Below are positions 27,572-37,413 of a stretch of 64,000 bases of DNA, piece after piece. The DNA is from Gillisia sp. Hel_I_86. GTDB taxonomy: Bacteria > Bacteroidota > Bacteroidia > Flavobacteriales > Flavobacteriaceae. The stretch covers positions 2,666,001 through 2,730,000 of the forward strand of contig NZ_VISE01000001.1 of the NCBI RefSeq assembly GCF_007827275.1, read 5' to 3'. The notes under the pieces are model-generated. The model worked only from the letters and a program-made list of their open reading frames with translations, did not search any database and was not told where the DNA came from. Positions within the stretch are counted from its first letter, which is position 1, and every line of letters begins with the position of its first letter. Made by a program: the position numbers and the translations under genes.

Positions 27572-27604
27572 AAAAATCCGGGGCGTCAGCTTCGGATTTT
27601 TTTG
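27572..27604 (+). terminator. Rho-independent terminator after accA
   Basis: The stem aaatccg/cggattt around a 12-base loop is followed by seven T residues. Confidence 0.65.
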
Positions 27605-27715
27605 GCCTTATCAACAAAAATATCAAGTTATAAACAGGTAAAATGTTCATTACCTGTGTACTAAGTTGTCCTTCTTTAATTATGGATATCTTAACAATTT
27701 ATTTACATTCGTAAT

Positions 27716-29275
27716 ATGGAAAAAGTCACAATCCCCCAAAATCTAAAATATGGACAAGGCAATGTAATAAACCTTGAGAAAGGTAAAATACCCCCACAAG
27801 CTGTTGATTTAGAGGAAGTTGTGCTTGGGGCCATGATGATCGACAAGAAAGGGGTAGATGAAATTATCGATATCCTACATGCTGATGTATTTTATAAAAC
27901 GGCTCATAAGCACATCTATGAAGCCATCTATAAACTCTTCGAAAACACCGAGGCGATTGACTTATTAACCGTTTCCAATCAGTTGCGAAAGGATGGAAAA
28001 TTGGATAAAGTGGGAGGAGAGTATTACTTGATTCAACTTACTCAAAAAGTATCTTCTTCGGCGCATATAGAATTCCATGCAAGGATCATTCTCCAAAAAT
28101 ATATTCAGCGAAGCTTGATTAAAATTTCAAATGAAATTATTGAGCAGTCTTACGACGAAAGTACCGATGTTTTTGATCTTTTGGATACGGCAGAGTCTAA
28201 ATTATATGAAGTTACTCAGGGAAATATCAAGAGATCTTCAGAGACTGCACACAGTTTGGTGATTCAAGCAAAAAACAGGATTCAGGAAATTTCCAATAAA
28301 GAAGGCTTAAGCGGTGTACCGTCTGGCTTTGATAAACTGGATAAACTTACTTCTGGTTGGCAGCCAAGTGATTTAATTATTATTGCTGCTCGTCCGGGTA
28401 TGGGTAAAACAGCCTTAACACTTTCCATGGCTCGAAATATTGCTGTGGGGCATAACCTTCCGGTAGCGTTCTTCTCCTTGGAGATGTCTGCGGTTCAATT
28501 GATAACCCGTTTAATTTCTTCTGAAACAGGATTGTCTTCAGAAAAATTAAGAACAGGAAATTTAGAGACCCATGAATGGGAGCAATTAAACGTAAAAGTA
28601 AAAGATCTTGAAAAAGCACCACTTTTCATTGACGATACTCCTTCTTTATCCATTTTTGACCTTAGGGCAAAGGCAAGAAGACTAGCTTCCCAACATGGTA
28701 TAAAAATGATCATGATAGATTACTTGCAATTAATGACCGCTGGAAGTTCTGTAAAAGGAGGAAATAGGGAACAAGAAATATCCACTATTTCGAGAAACTT
28801 AAAAGCCTTGGCTAAAGAATTAGCAATCCCGGTAATTGCACTGTCACAACTTTCCCGTGCTGTGGAAACCCGTGGAGGAAGCAAAAGGCCATTATTGAGT
28901 GATTTAAGGGAATCTGGGGCGATAGAACAAGATGCCGATATTGTTTCCTTTATTTATAGACCAGAATATTACAAAATTGATGAATGGGATGATGAGGAAC
29001 GTTCTCCAACAGCCGGACAGGGAGAATTTATTGTTGCCAAACACCGTAATGGTGGATTGGAAAGTATTCGTTTGAAATTTGTTGGACATCTTGGTAAATT
29101 TGATAACTTAGATGACTTTGACTCGCCATTTGGTGAATTTCACTCTAAAATGAATGATGGTGGAAATGACGATCCTTTTGGAGGAAAAAAGTTGCCCAGC
29201 CCTACGGCAGATGAAGCCTTTGGAAGTTCGATGAATGATGATTTAAATGAAGATGACAACGACGTGCCATTTTAA
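27716..29275 (+). CDS. dnaB: Replicative DNA helicase DnaB
   Basis: A 519-residue hexameric helicase that unwinds DNA at the replication fork. The N-terminal primase-interacting domain (PPQAVDLEEVVLGAMMIDKK) is followed by a RecA-like motor with Walker A ARPGMGKTAL, Walker B MIMIDYLQLM and the DnaB motif LSQLSRAVE...DLRESGAIEQDAD. The C-terminal tail is acidic (DDLNEDDNDVPF). A -7-like TACATTCG lies just upstream (27704-27711). No intein is present. Confidence 0.97.
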   Translation: MEKVTIPQNLKYGQGNVINLEKGKIPPQAVDLEEVVLGAMMIDKKGVDEIIDILHADVFYKTAHKHIYEAIYKLFENTEAIDLLTVSNQLRKDGKLDKVGGEYYLIQLTQKVSSSAHIEFHARIILQKYIQRSLIKISNEIIEQSYDESTDVFDLLDTAESKLYEVTQGNIKRSSETAHSLVIQAKNRIQEISNKEGLSGVPSGFDKLDKLTSGWQPSDLIIIAARPGMGKTALTLSMARNIAVGHNLPVAFFSLEMSAVQLITRLISSETGLSSEKLRTGNLETHEWEQLNVKVKDLEKAPLFIDDTPSLSIFDLRAKARRLASQHGIKMIMIDYLQLMTAGSSVKGGNREQEISTISRNLKALAKELAIPVIALSQLSRAVETRGGSKRPLLSDLRESGAIEQDADIVSFIYRPEYYKIDEWDDEERSPTAGQGEFIVAKHRNGGLESIRLKFVGHLGKFDNLDDFDSPFGEFHSKMNDGGNDDPFGGKKLPSPTADEAFGSSMNDDLNEDDNDVPF

Positions 29276-29393
29276 AAGAAAATTACATGACTACATTAAA
29301 GTAGTTGCCAAATCTTATATTAAACCAAAACCTACATGTTGTGTTGATAGTGTATTCTATTCCAACCAATATAGTTGCCAATTACCTTCCAGT

Positions 29394-30653
29394 ATGAAAA
29401 ATTTATTTTTTATACTGGTTTTTTTTATTACATCTTTTCAAATGCAAGCTTCCTGGATTTTGATTCCTATGGATGCTGAAACCCAAGAGAATCACTTAAA
29501 AGCATATGGAATCACCTATTTTGCCCTTCAAAACAATTTGAATGTACAGTGGTTGCTTAACTATAGGGGTGGTTCTTTTCTTATTTCAGATACAGAAACT
29601 CTAAAGAGGGAATGTAAAATTCGAGGTGTTTCTTTTGAAGTTTTAAGTGATTCAAGATCTGAATCTATATTGGAAGAAATTCAAAGCCCTTCCAGAAATA
29701 TGGAAGCAGTTATTTTAGAAAAAGCTCCAAAAATAGCGGTTTATGCACCAACAGGGAATAAACCTTGGGACGATGCGGTAACGATGGTGTTGACTTACGC
29801 TGAAATTCCTTACGAAACTATTTACGATGAAGAGGTGTTGGGAGATGCCCTTATTTTATATGATTGGCTTCATTTACACCATGAAGATTTTACAGGACAA
29901 TATGGAAAGTTTTATAGAAATTATAGAACTACTCCTTGGTATATAAAGGAAAAAGCAGATGCCGAAGCATTAGCCAATAAATTAGGGTACACGAAGGTTT
30001 CCGAAGAAAAACTGGCTGTTGCACTAAAGATCAAGGATTATGTGATTGGTGGAGGCTTTATGTTTGCCATGTGCAGTGCTACCGATAGTTTTGATATTGC
30101 CCTTGCAGCTGAAGGTGTGGATATAGCTGAACCTATGTTCGATGGAGATCCCAGCGAGCCTGGTTATCAGTCCAAGATCGATTATATGAATACTTTTGCT
30201 TTTACCGATTTTACTTTAGAGAGAAACCCGATGGTTTACGAGTTTTCCTCTATTGATATGACCGATAAAAGGCAAATAGCCATGAATACAGATTATTTTA
30301 CTTTAATGGAGTTCTCTGCCAAATGGGATCCTATTCCAACCATGTTAAATCAGAACCATACCATGTTGGTTAAGGGTTTCATGGGACAAACCACGGCATT
30401 TAATAGAAGTACTATAAAATCCAATATTTTGGTTCTCGCTGAAAATAAATTAAATGAAGAAGCAAGATATATTCACGGAATTAAAGGTCGTGGTTTCTTT
30501 ACTTTTTATGGAGGGCACGATCCAGAGGATTACCAGCATAGGGTAGGGGATCCCAAAACCGAACTGGAATTGCATCCCACTTCACCAGGTTATAGATTGA
30601 TATTAAATAATGTGTTATTCCCAGCGGCCAAGAAAAAGAAACAGAAAACCTAG
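29394..30653 (+). CDS. Secreted protein of the 'asparagine synthetase B'-annotated flavobacterial family
   Basis: A 419-residue protein with a signal peptide (LFFILVFFITSFQMQAS). It opens WILIPMDAETQENHLKAYG, a family often labelled asparagine synthetase B in flavobacteria, although a secretion signal makes that role doubtful. PKIAVYAPTGNKPWDDAVTM and FTFYGGHDPEDYQH hint at a class-I glutamine-amidotransferase-like or ThuA-like fold. I start at the ATG at 29394, since the longer frame overlaps dnaB and lacks a signal sequence. The substrate is unknown. Confidence 0.6.
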   Translation: MKNLFFILVFFITSFQMQASWILIPMDAETQENHLKAYGITYFALQNNLNVQWLLNYRGGSFLISDTETLKRECKIRGVSFEVLSDSRSESILEEIQSPSRNMEAVILEKAPKIAVYAPTGNKPWDDAVTMVLTYAEIPYETIYDEEVLGDALILYDWLHLHHEDFTGQYGKFYRNYRTTPWYIKEKADAEALANKLGYTKVSEEKLAVALKIKDYVIGGGFMFAMCSATDSFDIALAAEGVDIAEPMFDGDPSEPGYQSKIDYMNTFAFTDFTLERNPMVYEFSSIDMTDKRQIAMNTDYFTLMEFSAKWDPIPTMLNQNHTMLVKGFMGQTTAFNRSTIKSNILVLAENKLNEEARYIHGIKGRGFFTFYGGHDPEDYQHRVGDPKTELELHPTSPGYRLILNNVLFPAAKKKKQKT

Positions 30654-30900
30654 TTACACCCTCTTATTTGTCCTTCCAACGAAGGCGGAATCCCTTTTTT
30701 ACAGGAAAATAGCTTCTATTCTTCAATCTGCGTCATTACTTTCAGAATGACATTCTCATTTTTCTCATACAATCCAAACCCATTGGGAGTTTTAGTATCT
30801 CAGTATATATTCTAGGATCACCTCGATTTACTAGGCTCAGTATGGCCTCTCAACTATGCTTAAGGTGAGGTAATAGTTATAATCAAAATATAAAAAACAA

Positions 30901-30933
30901 AAAAATCCTGAAAGATTATCTTCAGGATTTTTT
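30901..30933. terminator. Bidirectional terminator
   Basis: aaaaatcctgaa/ttcaggatttttt forms a strong hairpin with A- and T-runs on both sides. It can end plus-strand transcription from the secreted-protein gene and lies just beyond the minus-strand peptidase gene. Confidence 0.75.
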
Positions 30934-30935
30934 AA

Positions 30936-31010
30936 TCCCTCATCGAGGGCTTAATTTCCCGAGGCCTGCCCGTAATGTTCAGCCGGGCTTGCCCCGAGGT
31001 TCTTGATCAA
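30936..31010. repeat. Dispersed GC-richer repeat (ccgaggcctgccc...gcttgccccgagg)
   Basis: Contains atccctcatcgagggctta and gggcttgccccgaggttctt. The same words in the same order occur at 52718-52820. The rest of the 30654-31024 gap holds a fragment of the gtcattctgaa-type repeat near 30720-30755 and no gene. Confidence 0.55.
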
Positions 31011-31024
31011 TAGTTTGGAAAGAA

Positions 31025-32047
31025 TTACTTAGACGAAGTTTTTGCTCCTTTGTCTACTACAGGACGTTCTGCCCTATTGGCAATTTCCCATGCTGTCAAG
31101 AAAACCAAACGAGCCCGTTTTTCTAAAAGATCGTAATTTATTTTATCTGGAGTATCTGTCATTTTATGATAGTCGGCATGAACACCGTTAAAATAGAAGA
31201 TAACTGGAATATCGTTTTTAGCGAAGTTATAGTGATCACTTCTGTAATAAAAACGGTTTGGGTCATTCTCATCATTATAAGTATAATCCAAGTCTAGTTT
31301 TGTGTACTTGGCATTTACTGCTTCACTTAACTTATGTAGATCTGTACTCAATTTATCGCTTCCTATAAGATACACATAGTTGTCCTTTTTTTTATGCACA
31401 TCATCTGTTCTACCTATCATATCTATATTTAGGTTAGCAACAGTTTGAGAAAGAGCAAAAACGGGATTATCTGTATAATATTTAGAACCAATTAAGCCTT
31501 TTTCTTCTCCGGTTACATTCAAGAATAAAATAGAACGTTTAGGAGTGTATCCATCTTTTCTGGCGTTGGCAAAAGCTTCTGCGATTTCTAGGATTGCAAC
31601 GGTACCGGACCCGTCGTCATCTGCTCCATTATAAATATTCCCTTTATCATCCATACCAAGGTGATCGTAATGAGAGGAAATCACTAAAATTTCATTTGGT
31701 TTTTCACTTCCTGCAATATATGCTAATACATTTTCAGAATCTTTCACATCTCCTCTAAACATGGAAGAAGGTACTTCCTGATAGTAATCGTCCCCACCTA
31801 AAGGGGATTGAACATTTAATAATTTATATTCTTTCTTTAAATATTCTGCTGCTTTCTTTTGGCCTGGCTCACCGGTTTCACGACCTTCAAAATCGTCGCT
31901 TGCAAAGATATAGAGATGTTCTTTTAATTCTTTAGAGGTAATGCTGTTAGCATACTCCATAGGATCTGCATTCTCTACCATTTTAGGTTGTTGTGCACCA
32001 CATCCTAGTAAGGCCAATGCTATTGCACCAAAAAGTATATTTTTCAT
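31025..32047 (-). CDS. M28-family metallopeptidase lipoprotein
   Basis: A 340-residue lipoprotein (lipobox ALLGC, Cys16) with a zinc aminopeptidase domain. Metal-ligand motifs appear in order: SSHYDHLG, NGADDDGSG, TGEEKGLIGS (Glu base), NIDMIGR and the final YYRSDHYNF. It probably trims peptides in the periplasm or on the cell surface. A protease-associated insert lies between residues about 60 and 120. It is monocistronic, last before the tRNA-Ser integration site. Confidence 0.92.
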   Translation of the reverse strand: MKNILFGAIALALLGCGAQQPKMVENADPMEYANSITSKELKEHLYIFASDDFEGRETGEPGQKKAAEYLKKEYKLLNVQSPLGGDDYYQEVPSSMFRGDVKDSENVLAYIAGSEKPNEILVISSHYDHLGMDDKGNIYNGADDDGSGTVAILEIAEAFANARKDGYTPKRSILFLNVTGEEKGLIGSKYYTDNPVFALSQTVANLNIDMIGRTDDVHKKKDNYVYLIGSDKLSTDLHKLSEAVNAKYTKLDLDYTYNDENDPNRFYYRSDHYNFAKNDIPVIFYFNGVHADYHKMTDTPDKINYDLLEKRARLVFLTAWEIANRAERPVVDKGAKTSSK

Positions 32048-32265
32048 AAAGGTTTATTAATTAAAAATAAATTGCAAGATAAGGGAAATGTGAATATTTA
32101 GAAGATTTACATTTATAAATAAATACTAATACTTGAAGGATGGAGAATAATAGAGCTAATATGCTTATAGTCCTGAGAGTAAGGTCGATTCCCAGACAGA
32201 TTTCATTCAAAATAAAAAATATAGAAAAAAGGAATAAATAGTTCATTATTTTAAAAAAAGCTCAT

Positions 32266-32273
32266 TATATTTG
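32266..32273 (+). promoter_or_regulatory. Promoter -7 box of tRNA-Ser
   Basis: TATATTTG, an exact TAnnTTTG match, 35 bases before the tRNA-Ser 5' end. Confidence 0.55.
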
Positions 32274-32308
32274 CACCCGCAATCAAGGAATACTTGATGA
32301 GGCGCACT

Positions 32309-32393
32309 GGAGAATTGGCAGAGTGGTCGAATGCGGCAGTCTTGAAAACTGTTGAGGGTTACACCTCCGGGGGTTCGAATCCCTCATTCTCCG
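32309..32393 (+). tRNA. tRNA-Ser (TGA), integration target
   Basis: An 85-nt class II tRNA. The acceptor GGAGAAT pairs with ATTCTCC, the anticodon loop CTTGAAA gives TGA, and a long variable arm and T-loop GGTTCGAATCC are present. Its last 13 bases plus one (cctcattctccgc) are repeated at 43382-43394, marking this gene as the attachment site of the downstream island. Confidence 0.95.
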
Positions 32394-32418
32394 CGAAAAG
32401 TCCTACAAAAGGCACCAA

Positions 32419-32452
32419 AAACCCTGTAAATCATTGATTTACAGGGTTTTTA
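32419..32452 (+). terminator. Terminator supplied by the island behind tRNA-Ser
   Basis: accctgtaaatc/gatttacagggt around ATT, followed by a T-run, 25 bases after the tRNA. The presumed original terminator of the tRNA gene was moved to the far end of the island (43399-43430). Confidence 0.75.
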
Positions 32453-32502
32453 ATTTTATATGATTTCATTTAATATCATATAATATCATCCTAAAAGGGG
32501 CT

Positions 32503-32639
32503 AATTCGGTGTCACTAAAATTCTCTTTCCAACTGACACCGAATTGCAGTTAAGTCGTTGATAAATAGATACTTAAAATCAAAACGATTTAAATAAAATT
32601 TACTAAATTGAAGAGAATTTAAAATCTATTCGGTGTCAC
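32503..32639. promoter_or_regulatory. Cluster of attcggtgtca motifs: candidate integrase arm sites
   Basis: aattcggtgtcac occurs at 32503-32515, its reverse complement tgacaccgaatt at 32534-32545, and attcggtgtcac again at 32628-32639, running into the integrase start. A fourth copy lies at the other island end (43309-43321). The number, orientation and position are those expected of arm-type recognition sites of a tyrosine recombinase. Confidence 0.55.
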
Positions 32640-33378
32640 ATTCTCTTTCTCTTCTGTTTTACATTAAAAAAAGCAAAGCCGATGAGCACGGCAAAGCCAA
32701 TATATACCTACGTCTAACCCTTGATGGTAAAAGGGCTGAATGCAGTATTCATAGAAAATTACGGATCAATCAATGGGACTCCAGAACTCAACGTGCTTTA
32801 GGCAATTTCCCACAAGCTCAAGAAATCAACCGAGAGACTAGCGTTATTAGAAACAGAATCTATTCCATTCAGCAACATTATCAGAGACAGGAAATAGATT
32901 ATACGGCTTATGATCTGCGCGATATGTATTTAGGCAAGGACAAAACTAAAAAAATGCTTCTGGAAATCTTTCAAGAACATAATGACAAAGTTGATAGTCT
33001 TGTGGGTAAGGATTTCGCTGCCGGAACTGCAGAACGGTATCGTACGTGCAAAAAACACGTAGCAGCCTTCGTTAAGTCGAAATACAAGAAAAACGATATT
33101 CCGGTGCAGGAAGTTGATCATAAGTTCATCACTGGGCTTGAATACTATCTAAAAACCACACGCAAGTGTGCACACAACTCCGCAATCAAATACATCACAA
33201 ATTTTAAAAAGATCATCCGGATTGCTCACGCAAATGATTGGATAGATAAAGACCCATTCTTGCATTGGAAGGCAAAACTCAAAATCGTAGAGCGTGAATT
33301 TCTGACAGAAGAAGAAATTCAAAAAGTTATAGAACTTGATTTAGAAATGGAACGCCTAGATCAGGTGCGCGATATTTT

Positions 33379-35018
33379 CCTGTCTTCCGCACTTTTTAAA
33401 AATCAGCTTGGGATGCATTGATTTTACTGGAATGAATTTTGAAAATGGGTGTTGCAAGCCTATTTTTGAGGATGTTTTTAAGAAAATTAAAGAATCGTTC
33501 TGGTAGTATATCGGTACAAATTATTTCCAAAGAAAGAGGGAAATACAAGGTTGTTAAGTCTATTGGCAGCAGTAGCAATGAGCAGGAGATCCAAAAACTT
33601 GTTTTTCTGGGAAAGCAGGAAATAGAAAGACTGGAGGCTCAGGGAAAATTGTTTGTTTCAGAAAATGACATTGTTGTTGAGCAGTTATTTGAAGCTTTGG
33701 GCAATGCCAGTATTAAAACCGCGGGCCCGGAAATTATTTTTGGAAAAATATATGACGGCATCGGTTTTAATGAGATCAATGAAGATCTGTTTCGCCATTT
33801 GGTGATTGCCAGATTGGCCTTTCCTTTGAGCAAATTAAAGACTATTGAATACCTGTACCGGTTTCAAGGTGTAAGGCTGGATATAGATGCTGTATATCGT
33901 TTCCTGGACAAGCTCAATGACCGTTTAAAAACACAGGTTGAGCAGATTTCTTTTGCACATACTTTAAAAGTTCTTGGAGGTAAGATCAGTATTGTCTTCT
34001 ATGATATGACCACACTTTATTTTGAGGCCAGCGATGAGGATGATCTTAGAAAAGCAGGCTTCAGTAAGGATGGGAAGCATCAGAACCCCCAGATCTTTCT
34101 TGGTTTGTTGGTGGGGCTTGGAGGCTATGCTATTAGCTATGATATTTTCGAAGGCAATATTTATGAAGGGCATACTTTGATTCCATTCATAGAAAAAACA
34201 ACAGCAAAATTTAATTTGGAAAAACCTGTGATTGTTGCCGATGCTGGCTTATTGTCAAATTCCAACATCTTGGCCCTTGAAGAAAAAGGTTACCAATATA
34301 TCATTGGGGCAAGGTTAAAAAACGAACCAGAAAAAATAAAGAAACAGATACTGGCAAAAAAGCTTATCGATGGCCAGATGATCAAAATACCAAAGGCTGA
34401 AAAAACCCGTCTGATTGTTACCTATGCCAACAATCGAGCGGCAAAAGATGAGCACAACCGAAAAAGAGGATTGCAGCGCCTGGAAAAGCGGATAAAGTCT
34501 GGAAAGCTCACCAAATCCAACATCAACAATAAGGGTTACAATAAATATTTAAAAATGCAGGGGGATGTGACCATTGAAATTGATTATGAAAAATTCTGGA
34601 AAGACAACGCCTGGGATGGATTGAAAGGCTATGTAACCAATACAGAACTATCAGATAAACTCGTAGTCGAAAATTACAAAAATTTATGGCATATTGAAAA
34701 GGCCTTCAGAATGTCAAAGACCGATTTACGAATACGGCCCATTTACCACAGATTACGTCACCGGATCGAAGCCCATATCTGCATCTCATTTACGGCTTAC
34801 AGTATCTATAAGGAATTGGAAAGGTTGCTGCACACAGAAAACTCTACTATATCACTAAGAAAAGCAGCAGAACTCACACATAATATATATCAAATAACTT
34901 ATACCCTTCCTGATTCTAAACACACTAAATCAAAGCTCCTGAAAATGGATGATCAGCAGGCAGAATTATATCAAATCATCGAGAAAAATTTCTAGGGTGT
35001 TGCAACGCTGAAGACAGG
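33379..35018 (+). mobile_element. IS1634-family insertion sequence (1,640 bp)
   Basis: Ends are cctgtcttccgc and the complement of cctgtcttcagc. The insertion is flanked by 69-bp identical direct repeats (33310-33378 and 35019-35087), copies of integrase-gene sequence. Members of this family are known for unusually long, variable target duplications. One transposase gene fills the element. Confidence 0.9.
33445..34995 (+). CDS. IS1634-family transposase
   Basis: About 516 residues, DDE class. The N-terminus (SGSISVQIISKERGKYKVVK) is followed by the catalytic core with IVFYDMTTLYFEA (first Asp region), VIVADAGLLSNSNI (second Asp) and a late acidic residue near LWHIEKAFRMSKTDLRIRP. Length is normal and no stop interrupts it. 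I begin at the ATG at 33445; a TTG six bases earlier and an internal ATG at 33472 are alternatives. Confidence 0.9.
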   Translation: MGVASLFLRMFLRKLKNRSGSISVQIISKERGKYKVVKSIGSSSNEQEIQKLVFLGKQEIERLEAQGKLFVSENDIVVEQLFEALGNASIKTAGPEIIFGKIYDGIGFNEINEDLFRHLVIARLAFPLSKLKTIEYLYRFQGVRLDIDAVYRFLDKLNDRLKTQVEQISFAHTLKVLGGKISIVFYDMTTLYFEASDEDDLRKAGFSKDGKHQNPQIFLGLLVGLGGYAISYDIFEGNIYEGHTLIPFIEKTTAKFNLEKPVIVADAGLLSNSNILALEEKGYQYIIGARLKNEPEKIKKQILAKKLIDGQMIKIPKAEKTRLIVTYANNRAAKDEHNRKRGLQRLEKRIKSGKLTKSNINNKGYNKYLKMQGDVTIEIDYEKFWKDNAWDGLKGYVTNTELSDKLVVENYKNLWHIEKAFRMSKTDLRIRPIYHRLRHRIEAHICISFTAYSIYKELERLLHTENSTISLRKAAELTHNIYQITYTLPDSKHTKSKLLKMDDQQAELYQIIEKNF

Positions 35019-35791
35019 AGAAGAAATTCAAAAAGTTATAGAACTTGATTTAGAAATGGAACGCCTAGATCAGGTGCGCGATATTTTTATTTTTTGTTGT
35101 TTCACTGGCCTCGCCTATGCTGATGTTAAGAAATTAAATCGAGGCGATATAAGTACTGGCACTGATGGCGAAGAATGGATTAAAACAAAACGCTCTAAAA
35201 CCGACACTCGGAGTAATATCCCAATTTTGCCAATAGCTAAAACCATCATTGAGAAATACGAAAATAACGAGCTTTTGAAAGAAAAAGACTCCTTAGTAAT
35301 CAAAAAATGAATGCATATATTAAAGAAATCGCCACGCTTGCAGGCATCAGCAAAAATCTGACCTTCCATTTGGCACGACATACTTTTGCTACCACTGTCA
35401 CACTGACCAACGGAGTTCCCATAGAATCTGTAAGCAAAATGCTGGGACATACCAATCTTAAAACGACTCAGCACTATGCAAAGATTCTGGATATGAAAGT
35501 AAGCAAGGATATGGCAATTCTACGATCAAAATTTAAATAAGCGTTAAAGGGGGATCCCGTAGTTTTTGTCTCTGTTATCATATCTTCGCAGATTATCGAG
35601 ATGGCCAGAAATTGGACTGGTGGATTCCTCTTTTATTTTAAAACCTTTCTCGACATAATTTTTAGCACTCTCTTTCCAGTTTATTATTTTAAGTCCCCTG
35701 CTAAGTGTCCAATTTTTAGCCTGATAATATGCATAGAACTTTTTTCCTTCCACAGCTGGCCAGTTATTTTCTTTAAAAAAATTTAAAACAA

Positions 35792-37000
35792 CTAGTGTTA
35801 AGTTAATTATGATATGACGGTTATTATTTATATCTTGGCCTTAAAATAAGCCAATGATACACTACACCATCAAGTTGAGCCAAACGGAAGTTGAAGAGCT
35901 TAACGGAATTATTAGTAAAGGACGTCATACCTCTCAGGCCTTTCGCACCGCCTACATTTTGTTAAACTGCGATAAAGGGGAATTTTCCGATGATACCACG
36001 ATAAAGAATGCGGAGATTACCAAAGTTCTCAAAATAGGTGAACGAACGATAGGCCGGGTAAAGAAGAAGTTCATTGAAGAAGGATTTGAAAGTGTTTTGG
36101 AACGACGTGTTTCAAGCCAGAATTACACAAAAAAGGTAGATGGGGATATTGAGGCTAAATTGGTTAAACTCTGTTGCAGTGAGCCCCCAGAAGGATTTTC
36201 GAAATGGTCATTGAGACTTTTGGCGGACAGGATGGTGGAATTGGAATATATCGATTACATATCGCACGTCACAGTGGGCCAGGTATTAAAAAAAACGAAC
36301 TTAAGCCTTGGAAAGTAAAAGGCTGGGTCATTCCCCCAGAGCAGAGCAGTGAATTTGTAGCTAATATGGAATATGTGCTAGACGTATACAAAATGCCATA
36401 CGATGAAGACTTTCCGGTTGTTTGCATGGACGAATCGCCCAAGCAGTTAATCCAAGAGGTAGCCTCAACGCCCATCAAGCCGGGACAGGAGGCCAGGATG
36501 GACTATGAGTACATCAGACATGGTATGGTAAATATTTTTATGGCCAATGAACCCTTGAAGGGTAAAAGGCTGGTTGAAATTACCCAGCGTAAAACAAAAA
36601 CAGACTGGGCTAAATTTATCAAGAGAATAGCTGATGAGGTGTACCCACAGGCTAAAAAGATAAAACTGGTGATGGACAATTTCAAAACGCATGATGCATC
36701 GGCCTTTTATGAAACATTTGAACCGCAGGAAGCCAAAAGGCTCCGGGACAGGTTTGAATTTGTTTACACACCTAAGCACGGGAGCTGGCTGAACATGGCA
36801 GAAATAGAATTGCATGTACTCAATGGCCAATGCTTAAACCGTCATATTGCCAGCGAGAAGGAAATAAAATCAGAAGTGGATGCGTGGCAAAATCACAGAA
36901 ACAACAAAACCTCAAAAATCAATTGGCAGTTTACAAATGACCAGGCACGTATAAAACTCAAAAGACTCTACCCGTCAATTACAACTTAACATAACACTAG
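35792..37000 (+). mobile_element. IS630-family insertion sequence (~1.2 kb)
   Basis: Both ends show actagtgtta: directly at 35791-35800 and as the complement taacactagt at 36993-37002. They meet the host gene at CTAG, consistent with the TA/CTAG target of this family. It holds a two-frame transposase. It splits the helix-turn-helix-type accessory gene. Confidence 0.88.
35854..36989 (+). CDS. IS630-family transposase made by -1 frameshifting
   Basis: The first frame (35854-36318, 154 residues) carries the helix-turn-helix half (EITKVLKIGERTIGRVKKKF). The second (36204-36989, -1 frame) carries the DDE half: FPVVCMDESPKQL, KLVMDNFKTHDASAF and YTPKHGSWLNMAEIE. They overlap, and eight A residues (36288-36295) supply an A AAA AAA slippery site. 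A -1 slip there gives VGQVLKK-NELKPWKVKGW, a continuous protein of about 378 residues. Such programmed frameshifting is known in IS630. Confidence 0.88.
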
Positions 37001-37413
37001 TTCATTTTTTGGCCTTGCCAGTTTATTTAAGTTTTCTATTGTTTTATGTTTATAAGAAGGTACCAAATTTTGGCCTGGTGCTGGGATGCTGTTGGCCAAT
37101 TTTTGACTATCTGAGCTAAAAAAAATGGACATCTGAACTTTTGAACCTCGAGCCGGATGATACGACGGATAGTATTGCAAATAGCTCCAATCATTCAGTT
37201 CTTTAAGATAATTGTGATAGGTTGTTTTTGATTTGATCTTTGCTTTTTCCATAACCCACTCCCTGTTTATAGTTATTGTCTTTTTGAAATATTCTCGATT
37301 CCATTTCTGAAAGAATGCCAGATACAACGTAATATGCCCCTGTTTAATCCTGTCATCATTATTGAAACGTTCAAATACGGCGTTAAGTTGAATTATATAA
37401 TTAACCTTCTCCA

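Larger units (their letters stand above)
32633..35540 (+). pseudogene. Tyrosine integrase, broken by an IS and a frameshift
   Basis: The gene starts at a GTG (32633) with a SAM-like arm-binding domain (LSLLFYIKKSKADEHGKANI) and a core-binding domain. It reads to RDIF, where an IS1634-family element (33379-35018) is inserted. After the IS it resumes as IFCCFTGLAYADVKKLNRGD. A one-base shift near 35289 separates this from the catalytic end, which keeps LLSNQKMNAYIKEI, HLARHTFATTVTLTNG, MLGHTNLKTTQHYAKI (His, Arg, His and Tyr of the active site). Without the two lesions it would be a normal Bacteroidota site-specific integrase of about 400 residues. Confidence 0.9.

Noticed and set aside
32061-32246. 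61-residue hydrophobic minus-strand frame between the peptidase and tRNA-Ser
   Set aside because: No recognisable start signals or neighbours, and AT-rich DNA easily gives such hydrophobic frames; kept out of the gene list.
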